Positions 1-5,623 of a stretch of 6,026 bases of DNA are shown piece by piece (the stretch's first letter is position 1; each line of letters starts with the position of its first letter). This DNA is from an uncultured Opitutia bacterium. Lineage in GTDB: Bacteria > Verrucomicrobiota > Verrucomicrobiia > Opitutales > UBA953. The notes beneath the pieces were generated by a model. That model saw only the letters and a list, made by a program, of their open reading frames with translations, did no database searches and was not told the origin of the DNA. The DNA is taken from NCBI GenBank assembly GCA_903957465.1, contig CAJBPJ010000105.1, positions 1-6,026 of the forward strand. The letters run 5' to 3'. The position numbers and the translations under genes are program-made.

Positions 1-240
1 ATCAAATACCGCGATGGGGTAGTCAGGACTGTGATAGACCTCAAAGCCCGGCACCCTCCACTCCGTATGCGGACAATGCTGCCATATAGCTTCAGCCGTA
101 GAATGGAGCACCGCCTTTACGTCGGCCGGCTGAGCTTTAAAATCTGAGGCGAGCGTGATATCAATCTTACGTCCAGCTTGGGTAGGTTCTGCTGCACTTA
201 AGGTCTGCAGCACACAGAACAGAAGGTAGAAAAAGCGCAT
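1..240 (-). CDS. N-terminal fragment of a secreted protein of unknown function (C-terminus beyond window edge)
   Basis: The reading frame opens with ATG at 240 and stays open for 80 codons to the window edge, so only the N-terminus is present. Residues 1-17 (MRFFYLLFCVLQTLSAA) form a Sec-type signal peptide: one Arg, a hydrophobic core, and small residues before a probable signal peptidase I cut near Ala16-Ala17. The mature part continues with a short beta-like segment (KIDITLASDF), then a predicted helix (PADVKAVLHSTAEAIWQHCP) and an aromatic-rich stretch (WRVPGFEVYH). From memory this layout resembles secreted hypothetical proteins of Verrucomicrobiota and Planctomycetota, some of which carry a metallopeptidase-like HExxH further on. 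That part is outside the window, so no function is assigned. The gene follows the 286-732 gene after 45 bp on the same strand and could share its transcript. No Shine-Dalgarno motif is seen; an upstream ATG 11 bases away is out of frame. Confidence 0.75.
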   Translation of the reverse strand, partial: MRFFYLLFCVLQTLSAAEPTQAGRKIDITLASDFKAQPADVKAVLHSTAEAIWQHCPHTEWRVPGFEVYHSPDYPIAVFD

Positions 241-285
241 ACCCAAAACATAACAGGCGTCTGACTCACTGAAAGCCTATTCATT

Positions 286-732
286 TCATCCACGTTTACG
301 ACGACGGCACTTTTGCTCTGCCTCTAAAAAAGCCTCAAGGGCAAGATCTGCAGCATCCAAAAGTGCAGATTGCATTCCCGTTGCACTGGATTCGTGATGG
401 CTAGCTTGCGCACATTTCAGAGCGACACCCCACTGACTGTAGATGAGTGATTTATTGTCGGGTGTTAAATAATCACTAAACGCATCGCGTAACATATAGA
501 GCATCCAGCTCAAAGTTTCCGCATGCGGGGTAAAGATAAGCAACTGATGGGCGGCAAATGCATCCACGTGCTCAAAAGATTCATTTGGGATCACCTGCAA
601 GTCTGCGGCTTGCCAATAAGGCGAATGCGCCTGATCGGGGTGGCGCACGACGTGCCCATCCTCGCTGTTTATAAGCACACGCAGCACTTCAAGGTACTCC
701 TTGGTCTGCCGGTAACGAGTCGTCGTTGACAT
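286..732 (-). CDS. Small hypothetical protein (148 aa from the preferred ATG)
   Basis: I do not recognise this protein. From ATG at 732 it reads 148 residues and ends in a TGA at 286-288. The sequence starts MSTTTRYRQTKEYLEVLRVL. It has a helical N-terminus, a mixed middle with several Trp and His residues (SPYWQAADLQVIP, HVDAFAAHQLLIF), and a strongly helical, Ala-rich C-terminus (SALLDAADLALEAFLEAEQ) ending in a basic cluster, CRRRKRG. No signal peptide or membrane segment is visible, so it is probably cytoplasmic. The basic tail could touch nucleic acid or just be a disordered end. The frame stays open upstream to a GTG at 801 (171 aa). I prefer 732 because the extra 23 codons overlap a perfect palindrome at 766-788 that looks like a regulatory site. 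No Shine-Dalgarno motif supports either start. The gene stands alone behind a 350-bp spacer and is followed 45 bp later by the secreted-protein gene. Confidence 0.6.
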   Translation of the reverse strand: MSTTTRYRQTKEYLEVLRVLINSEDGHVVRHPDQAHSPYWQAADLQVIPNESFEHVDAFAAHQLLIFTPHAETLSWMLYMLRDAFSDYLTPDNKSLIYSQWGVALKCAQASHHESSATGMQSALLDAADLALEAFLEAEQKCRRRKRG

Positions 733-765
733 GTCCGTAGTGGACGCGAAATGCCGCAGGCAGAT

Positions 766-788
766 TCTCTGTCGAGTCTCGACAGAGA
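766..788. promoter_or_regulatory. Perfect palindrome, 11-bp arms with one central base (candidate operator)
   Basis: The left arm TCTCTGTCGAG (766-776) and right arm CTCGACAGAGA (778-788) are exact reverse complements around a single T at 777. It lies 34 to 56 bp upstream of the preferred ATG at 732, where an operator for a dimeric regulator would be expected. It could also fold as a hairpin in the leader RNA. The half-site contains CTGT...ACAG with 9 bases between, which is close to but not the enterobacterial LexA spacing of 8. The regulator is unknown. If translation really begins at the GTG at 801, the palindrome would be coding. Confidence 0.55.
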
Positions 789-821
789 GGGCACGCAGCA
801 CGTTCGCTTACCGGGAGTTAA

Positions 822-839
822 CAGCCAGTTGAGTGGCTG
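822..839. repeat. Inverted repeat with 6-bp arms and 6-nt loop
   Basis: CAGCCA (822-827) and TGGCTG (834-839) pair perfectly around GTTGAG. No T-tract follows on either strand, so it does not look like an intrinsic terminator. In a minus-strand transcript it would sit in the leader of the small hypothetical gene. Confidence 0.4.
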
Positions 840-880
840 CGAGGGCGGTGAAGTTTAGACGTGTAACTGGACAGGGGTCC

Positions 881-916
881 GGTGGTTGCGTGTGTTGGAG
901 GTTGTGGGGGTGTTGG
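881..916 (+). other. G/T-biased block in the spacer
   Basis: In these 36 plus-strand bases all but two (C at 889, A at 899) are G or T, including one run of five G and several GG pairs. The minus-strand RNA would be C/A-rich and little structured here. On the plus strand the spaced GG runs could at most form a weak two-tier quadruplex. The role is unknown; the bias itself is directly visible. Confidence 0.4.
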
Positions 917-951
917 CTCGGCGTGTATCGCAGGGGCATAGTTGAGCCAAC
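912..951. repeat. Inverted repeat with 8-bp perfect arms and 24-nt spacing
   Basis: GTTGGCTC (912-919) is the reverse complement of GAGCCAAC (944-951). In plus-strand RNA the stem would extend inward by two G-U pairs and one C-G pair (920-922 with 941-943), giving 11 pairs with an 18-nt loop. In minus-strand RNA only the 8 perfect pairs form. No T-tract follows on either side. It could be a leader hairpin, or a spaced dyad for a DNA-binding protein. Confidence 0.4.
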
Positions 952-995
952 CGAAGTACACTGACATACCTAGACGGCTGGGTCAAGTCGCTCGG

Positions 996-1001
996 ATTAT
1001 A
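996..1001 (-). promoter_or_regulatory. Candidate minus-strand -10 element (TATAAT)
   Basis: The octamer ATTATAAT at 996-1003 gives a consensus TATAAT on the minus strand (1001 to 996) and another on the plus strand (998-1003). For the minus strand, the best upstream partner is TTGCCT (1027 to 1022), but its 20-bp spacing is longer than the usual 17. No extended -10 TGn is present. On the plus strand no -35-like sequence stands at a proper distance, and no gene follows. The position just after the helicase gene's end fits a new promoter for the 286-732 gene, with a start of transcription near 989. Confidence 0.3.
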
Positions 1002-1020
1002 ATGACACGGGTGAGCTCTA

Positions 1021-1036
1021 TAGGCAAAAGTGCCTA
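1021..1036. repeat. Short perfect hairpin, 6-bp arms with AAAG loop
   Basis: TAGGCA (1021-1026) and TGCCTA (1031-1036) are exact reverse complements with a 4-base loop. It lies just beyond the weak terminator candidate of the helicase gene and overlaps the place where a -35 element for the 996-1001 promoter would sit. No T-tract follows it on the minus strand. Confidence 0.35.
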
Positions 1037-1056
1037 AAACAAAGGCCCTGAAGGCC
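1036..1056 (-). terminator. Weak terminator-like element after the NERD-helicase gene
   Basis: On the minus strand, GGCC (1056-1053) pairs with GGCC (1047-1044) over a 5-base loop and is followed at once by TTTGTTTT (1043-1036). An outer AGTGC/GCACT pair can close the whole element. It starts about 27 bases after the helicase stop at 1083, where a terminator is expected. The stem is only 4 bp plus a wobble, so termination would be inefficient or need another factor. Confidence 0.3.
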
Positions 1057-1082
1057 CGCACTGCCCTTAAACCTCTTATTTT

Positions 1083-2834
1083 TTAGACAACCTGAGACCC
1101 CACTGGAGCGCTCAAAGCCTCTACAATCGTCTGATAAACCTCTGGGGTCGCTATGACGTAGAGTGCGTATTTTGCCCGCGACATTCCTACATAAAGGCAG
1201 CGCCGGTCGCGCACCTCTTCAATGCGTTCAACATCAACCAAGACGACTGCATGTGACTCCATGCCTTTGAACTTCGCAAAAGTCGTGGTACGTATCTCAC
1301 CAGGTTTTGGAGAAATCAGCGGATCAAACTCCACGCGCTTTAAACCGCCTAAACTCTGACACTCTTTGTAAGACTCTAATCCTGCACCCCGAAGACTCAA
1401 AATAACAACTTCTTCAGGTGCGTGCTTGGGTAAGACAACTTTTTCTAACAGCGCGTTTAGTACTTCTAACTCTTGCCCCTTCATGGCTTTGGCAGCGGCT
1501 ACGCCCGGGCCTGGAAAACCTGAAGCGGGCGTACGCGGAAGTTGCACAATGCGCGCAAAGGCCTCAGCGACGGATTCAGTATTGCGCCAATTGCGCTGCA
1601 AGTGAGCGGTCGCTGCAGAATCTAAAACAGACAAAACGCCATCTGCGATGGGATGCGGCTCGGGTTTTTTAGGAGAGAAATTAAGGGTTTGATTCGCATC
1701 TTCAAACCACCGCCACCGACCTAGGGCAAAGCCGCCTTTTAAAAGCCCATTGAGCACACGCAATGTATTGGGGGACCCGCGCATATCCTGGTCTTGGCCT
1801 TCATCCACGACCAAGAGATCAAACTTTTGGTCTTCAGGTAAAGCTTCGGCAGCCCTCACGGCTGCTTCCATTCGCTCAACATATGCGGCATGCGGCGATC
1901 CGGCAGGCACAGGTGGCAAACCCAGCAATCGGTCGATATGCAAAAAGAGTGTGCCCGCCTCGATTGCATGTTGCAGCCCTTCCGTCTCGATACGTCGGGC
2001 TAAGTGCGCACCAAGAAAGCGATTAAAACAAACGAGGCCAATCTTTGCCTGCGGACGACTCGCATGCTCGCGACGACAGGCTTCTAAGGCGATTAATGTC
2101 TTACCCGTGCCAGCACCGCCGGTGACACGCAGTCGCGAGTTTCCTTCAATCAACTGAAAGACCGCTAGCTGTTCTGCAGACAGGCGCGCCAAGTGAGCAT
2201 CGAACTCGGATGCGTTGAGATTCGGTATAAGTCTTAAATCAGGTCGTAGAACTTGAAGACAGGCGGCTAATTGACTCTGGTCCAGAGGTGGCGGTAGGAC
2301 GCTTCCTGGTTTACGCGCTACGAGTTGGGCTTCGGCAATCGCTAGCAGGGGCGGAATAACTTTATCGAGTGCTGCCGAAAGAACGCGCCGATCGAAGGTA
2401 CGATCTCGCGGCGCTTCGATGCTCGGGGCGTCAAAGTCGCAACTCGGAAAGATAACGGCGTGGGTATAAGGCGCTCCGGCTTCAGCGGAGTCTTTACCAA
2501 AGATTCTCTTAAGATGCTCGTGCACTTCATGTGCATTTGTTTTTGCTTGATGAAACGGCGGCTTGATTCGGAAACGGCCATTTGGATTACGGGAGTACCA
2601 TGTGCCTTCTTCGCAGGTAATGGTGCCACCCTTGAGCTCAAGCGTCAGCCGACCGCGAGCATGCAGCAAAACGAAGTCCGCCTCCAACTCGCCCCGGCGC
2701 TCGCCCGCACCAAGATTCAGTGAATGTAAAACAATCCATTCATCCGAAAGCTCCGTGCGCAAACGTTGCAAAAAATCAGCCTCGCCTCGTTGGCGCTGAC
2801 TTTCGTGTACAACCTCAGGAATACAGCGCGCCAT
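1083..2834 (-). CDS. NERD domain-containing SF1 (UvrD-like) helicase
   Basis: A 583-aa soluble protein that joins a nuclease-related domain (NERD) to a superfamily 1 ATP-dependent DNA helicase core. The NERD part spans about residues 15-130. Its likely PD-(D/E)xK-type site is Glu18 (in QRGEADFL), Asp53 (ELEADFVLL) and Glu66-x-Lys68 (LELKGG), with the conserved helix around Gln96. The helicase part has Walker A GGAGTGKT at 239-246, Walker B VVDEGQD at 342-348, an arginine-containing motif IV QRNWRNT at 413-419, motif V TTTFAKFKGMES at 516-527 and motif VI LYVGMSRAK at 547-555. All are intact, so an active ATPase is expected. NERD-helicase fusions occur in scattered bacteria and are thought to act on DNA; some may serve in phage or plasmid defence, but no target can be read here. 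The gene starts with ATG at 2834, 65 bp after the sulfatase stop, and has no Shine-Dalgarno motif. Its neighbours are catabolic, so the context does not explain it. Confidence 0.88.
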   Translation of the reverse strand: MARCIPEVVHESQRQRGEADFLQRLRTELSDEWIVLHSLNLGAGERRGELEADFVLLHARGRLTLELKGGTITCEEGTWYSRNPNGRFRIKPPFHQAKTNAHEVHEHLKRIFGKDSAEAGAPYTHAVIFPSCDFDAPSIEAPRDRTFDRRVLSAALDKVIPPLLAIAEAQLVARKPGSVLPPPLDQSQLAACLQVLRPDLRLIPNLNASEFDAHLARLSAEQLAVFQLIEGNSRLRVTGGAGTGKTLIALEACRREHASRPQAKIGLVCFNRFLGAHLARRIETEGLQHAIEAGTLFLHIDRLLGLPPVPAGSPHAAYVERMEAAVRAAEALPEDQKFDLLVVDEGQDQDMRGSPNTLRVLNGLLKGGFALGRWRWFEDANQTLNFSPKKPEPHPIADGVLSVLDSAATAHLQRNWRNTESVAEAFARIVQLPRTPASGFPGPGVAAAKAMKGQELEVLNALLEKVVLPKHAPEEVVILSLRGAGLESYKECQSLGGLKRVEFDPLISPKPGEIRTTTFAKFKGMESHAVVLVDVERIEEVRDRRCLYVGMSRAKYALYVIATPEVYQTIVEALSAPVGSQVV

Positions 2835-2835
2835 A

Positions 2836-2889
2836 GGTAGCTTTTAAGAGCCTACCAACCTCTGCGAAAATCGAAAGGAGAAAGGTAGG
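2836..2889 (-). promoter_or_regulatory. Mutually exclusive pairing segments before the NERD-helicase start (attenuator-like)
   Basis: In minus-strand order the 65-bp spacer holds CCTACC (2889-2884), GGTAGG (2856-2851) and CTACC (2840-2836). The middle segment can pair with either neighbour, not both. The first pairing extends past a 2x2 internal loop by four further pairs (TCTC with GAGG). The second would form a 5-bp hairpin ending one base before the ATG at 2834, covering the ribosome-binding position. This is the layout of a translational switch, but the segments are short and may be chance. Confidence 0.3.
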
Positions 2890-2899
2890 TCGACAAAGA

Positions 2900-4222
2900 C
2901 TAACGCTTTTGGGGTCCTCGCCCAGAACCTGCACCGGATCCAGAGGAACCACCACTACCAGGCCCAGCTGTCCGAATGGGCGCTGCGGGTAAGTCTTTCT
3001 TTAAGACGTCTAACTTAGCCCCTAAGCGAGCCAGCATCTCTGGCTTAGATTTAGCCAAGTTAGATGCCTCCGAAGGATCATCTTTCAAGTTATACAACAG
3101 GCGCTCACCTGCCTGAAGTTCAATGAGTTTCCAGTCACCATCAACCAAGGCGATGTCGTAAGACGCTACGATAAATGGCTCACGCGGTATCAACTTGTTA
3201 CCAAGAATGGCAGGCCATTGATTCACACCATCAATGCGCGCACCGGATGGGGGCGCTGTACCCGCAATCGCCGTGATGGTTGCGTAAAGGTCCTGAACGG
3301 AGATGGGCTGAGCTAAAACAGCCCCTGCCGCTACCTTGCCTGGCCAGCGGACAATTGCTGGCGTACGAATACCTCCTTCAAAGATAGTGTCCTTCCCCGA
3401 ACGCAAAGGCAAATTACTCCCACCTAGCCGCGGAGCAGCCCCGTTATCTGAAATAAATATAACGACGGTATTTGCGCGAAGACCCTCAGCATCTAAAGCA
3501 TCAATCACTCGACCGATACCCGTGTCCATTGCCTCCACGACCGCATTATAGAGGCCCAGCTTCTCCCCTTCTGACTTATGCTTTGCGAGAATATCAGCGG
3601 GCGCAGACAGCGGAGTATGCGCCGCATTAAAGTTAATCTGTAGGAAAAATGGTTTGGTTTTATCCCGGGCCTTCAGCTGTCGAACAGCATCGTCTGCCAT
3701 TAAGTAGGTACTATAGCCTTCTTCATTCAGTGTCTTACCATCGCGCTGCCAGTCGACGGCACCACTCATTCCTGTATGGGTGTTGTAATCAATCTCTGCA
3801 TTCAAAAAGCCGTAGAAATGCTCGAATCCGCTTTGCTGCGGCGACATCGCTTTACCCACATGCCACTTTCCGATCAGCGACGTGCGGTAGCCAGCTGCCT
3901 TAAGTGTTGCGGGCAGTGTGGGCAGTCCTGCGGGCACTCCAAGCGCTCGGCCATGTAGCGCACTGACGATATTGAAACGTCGAGGCGTCTGCCCTGTCAG
4001 TAAGGCAGCACGTGTTGGACTACATAAAGGGTAAACATAGAAACGACCAAGTTCCGTGCCCTCCTTAGCCAAACGGTCCAAACGCGGAGTCGTCATAGCC
4101 TTCGCATGAAAACCCACCCCCGCCCACCCCAAGTCGTCCGCAACAATCAAAACAATATTGGGTTTTGTTTGCGCAGACAGCACTAGGGCAAAGCAAAGTG
4201 GAATCAGACAAGCTAAGCGCAT
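2900..4222 (-). CDS. Secreted type I sulfatase (formylglycine-dependent, Cys type)
   Basis: A 440-aa sulfatase of the alkaline-phosphatase fold that should hydrolyse a sulfate ester in the periplasm or outside. Residues 1-18 (MRLACLIPLCFALVLSAQ) are a signal peptide. The mature chain begins with the family's metal-binding strand NIVLIVADDLGW (Asp29, Asp30). The formylglycine motif is Cys67-Ser-Pro-Thr-Arg71 followed by AALLTGQ. Other active-site residues sit in GKWHVG (Lys119, His121), AHTPL (His202), SDNG (Asp259, Asn260) and RSGKDTIFEGGIRTP (Lys277). The C-terminal subdomain keeps the typical DGDWKLIE and LYNLKDDPSEASNLA blocks. After about residue 418 comes a Gly/Ser-rich tail ending in PQKR, which is not part of the catalytic fold. 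Cys67 must be converted by a formylglycine-generating enzyme that is not in the window. The gene lies 61 bp after the lipoprotein gene, suggesting joint action on a sulfated glycan. The substrate cannot be told from sequence alone. ATG at 4222 is chosen because it precedes the signal peptide directly; a nearby ATG is out of frame. Confidence 0.93.
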   Translation of the reverse strand: MRLACLIPLCFALVLSAQTKPNIVLIVADDLGWAGVGFHAKAMTTPRLDRLAKEGTELGRFYVYPLCSPTRAALLTGQTPRRFNIVSALHGRALGVPAGLPTLPATLKAAGYRTSLIGKWHVGKAMSPQQSGFEHFYGFLNAEIDYNTHTGMSGAVDWQRDGKTLNEEGYSTYLMADDAVRQLKARDKTKPFFLQINFNAAHTPLSAPADILAKHKSEGEKLGLYNAVVEAMDTGIGRVIDALDAEGLRANTVVIFISDNGAAPRLGGSNLPLRSGKDTIFEGGIRTPAIVRWPGKVAAGAVLAQPISVQDLYATITAIAGTAPPSGARIDGVNQWPAILGNKLIPREPFIVASYDIALVDGDWKLIELQAGERLLYNLKDDPSEASNLAKSKPEMLARLGAKLDVLKKDLPAAPIRTAGPGSGGSSGSGAGSGRGPQKR

Positions 4223-4283
4223 AAGGTCATCTGTTATAACCCCGAGAAAACTTCAAAGTTCGTGAAAGCGGACGGGATAAAAC

Positions 4284-5582
4284 TTACTTAGACACAGGCG
4301 CTGCGCTCAGTTTAACTGCATAAACTTCCCATGGTCCGAGTTTAAACTCTAAAGGCTGACCTGAGATCGGCAAGGTGACTGGTTTTCCATCAAAAGCACT
4401 CTCTGCAATAATGCCATGGGCAGGAAAGCCAGTGACACGAAACGTTGTCGGGATGCCAACTGAATTACAAATAAAGAGGTAACGATTCGCACCGTAAGCA
4501 CGCTCATCTTTCGTCCAAGGGTGCAGTGTGCCTACTTTTCCTTCATCCGCTTTTGTCGTGTTTGCCTCGAGTGCATTACGGACGGAGGAGCCCAAAGGAT
4601 ATGCATGACGGTCTTCTACCGTCGTAACCTTTAGGTCATTACGTTTTTCCCCAAATAGAAATACCTGACTTAAGGCACGGTCACCGTTCAACTCACGCCC
4701 ACATTGGACATAGGCAGTATACCACTCCTTCCAAGTTGCCTTCACTTCGTTGCGCGGAAACAGCGACCAAAGCAACATGCCATCTGCACCGGACATCATC
4801 CCAAGGTAAACATCATGCCGAACCCAGGGCGTAATCAATTCAAGGTCTGCAGGCTCTGGATCGCGCGCAAGCTCGGGCATATTCAAAACGGTCTTCCCCT
4901 TGCCTGCCCTATCTGCCGCCAAACGCATCTGCTCAATCGACCAACGAATCCAGGCTCGGTTATCTTTTTGACCAGCTCCATTGGCATAACAACCCTTCGC
5001 AACGACATCAACCAGCGGTGCAATGTTTGCTAGAGAGTTCGCATCACGGTGATTCGGGTTATAAAGAAAAATTGGCCGACGCTTTGTGTCGTTTGCCCGA
5101 ATCGTATCGGTAACTACCTTAAGGTAATCCATTTCGTTTTTACGCCACGGACGAAGCTCTTCGGGCTGTACTGCCCACATCACCAGGTACTGGGAGGTCT
5201 CATGACTTTTCACAACCGCTGCTACGCGCACCCGAACTTCCTCGAGTGAAATCTTCGAAGCCGTATCCCAACTGCCACTACTATTACCGTCAAAGGCACC
5301 TACTTGAAGCATGTAGGGGAGCTTAGCCTTCTCGCAGCTGGCTGCCTGCCGCTCGTTATTACCACCATACGCAGGGCCGACGACAGTGAAGCCATTGGCT
5401 AAATCTAGCGAGGCTTGTCCCGAGTACCCCGCATAAACCATGCGGCGACCTTGTGGATAGAATTGCTGAGGATCCAGCCCAGCACCCTTGTCAGCTCCGG
5501 GTTTCAAAAACGCATCTCTCTCTGCCATTGATGGCTTACAAGCAATGAGCGTGAGTGTACTTAAAATTAAAAGTAGCCGCAT
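4284..5582 (-). CDS. Lipoprotein with glycoside-hydrolase-like (beta/alpha)8 barrel and C-terminal beta domain
   Basis: A 432-aa protein whose N-terminus MRLLLILSTLTLIAC is a lipoprotein signal with the lipobox LIAC; Cys15 would be lipidated. Lys16 at the next place does not retain it in the inner membrane by the E. coli rule. Alternating strand and helix segments from about 45 to 285 look like a TIM barrel: FTVVGPAYGG, YMLQVGAFDG, YLVMWAVQPEE, PIFLYNPNHRD, VVAKGCYANG, TVLNMPELARDPE and GADGMLLWSLF. Glu141 or Glu142 after a beta4-like strand and Glu237 after a beta7-like strand lie about 96 residues apart, as acid/base and nucleophile do in clan GH-A enzymes. Trp272 fits the usual beta8 Trp. 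Residues 365-425 form a beta-rich domain (NRYLFICNS, GPWEVYAVKL) common at the end of such hydrolases. I do not recognise a named family. The frame extends four codons upstream to a GTG at 5594, but ATG at 5582 places the signal peptide correctly. It sits between dehydrogenase and sulfatase genes, fitting carbohydrate breakdown. Confidence 0.75.
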   Translation of the reverse strand: MRLLLILSTLTLIACKPSMAERDAFLKPGADKGAGLDPQQFYPQGRRMVYAGYSGQASLDLANGFTVVGPAYGGNNERQAASCEKAKLPYMLQVGAFDGNSSGSWDTASKISLEEVRVRVAAVVKSHETSQYLVMWAVQPEELRPWRKNEMDYLKVVTDTIRANDTKRRPIFLYNPNHRDANSLANIAPLVDVVAKGCYANGAGQKDNRAWIRWSIEQMRLAADRAGKGKTVLNMPELARDPEPADLELITPWVRHDVYLGMMSGADGMLLWSLFPRNEVKATWKEWYTAYVQCGRELNGDRALSQVFLFGEKRNDLKVTTVEDRHAYPLGSSVRNALEANTTKADEGKVGTLHPWTKDERAYGANRYLFICNSVGIPTTFRVTGFPAHGIIAESAFDGKPVTLPISGQPLEFKLGPWEVYAVKLSAAPVSK

Positions 5583-5623
5583 GTTAACAAGCACAGGACA
5601 GCAGAATCGATTATCTAGAGTAA

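Larger units (their letters stand above)
733..1082. other. 350-bp spacer between the NERD-helicase gene and the small hypothetical gene
   Basis: This is the only long non-coding stretch in the window; the other gaps are 41-65 bp. No convincing gene is present: the 68-codon minus frame at 855-1061 begins with GTG, is compositionally odd and runs through several inverted repeats. The spacer does hold a weak terminator-like element and a hairpin at its helicase side (1021-1056), a consensus minus-strand -10 hexamer (996-1001), an 8-bp-arm inverted repeat (912-951), a G/T-biased block (881-916), a 6-bp-arm hairpin (822-839) and a perfect palindrome (766-788). If transcription starts near 989, the small hypothetical gene would have an untranslated leader of roughly 250 nt that contains these structures. 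Confidence 0.6.

Noticed and set aside
769..785. CTGT...ACAG within the palindrome, resembling a LexA box
   Set aside because: The gap is 9 bases rather than 8, and LexA sites differ between phyla; no SOS gene follows with certainty.
828..834. GTTGAGT resembling the GTTRRRY core of an integron attC site
   Set aside because: No matching RYYYAAC partner with the needed paired arms was found at a suitable distance, and no integrase is present.
942..954. Thirteen bases (TTGAGCCAACCGA) repeated exactly at 5752-5764
   Set aside because: The second copy is coding sequence of the dehydrogenase, and one 13-base match in 6 kb is not improbable by chance; no longer homology flanks it.
855..1061. 68-codon minus-strand frame beginning with GTG in the spacer
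   Set aside because: It has no recognisable domain, an unusual composition and runs through inverted repeats and the promoter-like sequence; most likely a chance open frame.
2342..2641. 99-codon minus-strand frame inside the NERD-helicase gene
   Set aside because: It overlaps fully with the frame that carries the NERD and helicase motifs and shows no domain of its own.
4233..4238. TATAAC on the minus strand before the sulfatase as a separate promoter
   Set aside because: It would leave a leader of only a few bases and has no good -35 at 17 bp; joint transcription with the lipoprotein gene is simpler.
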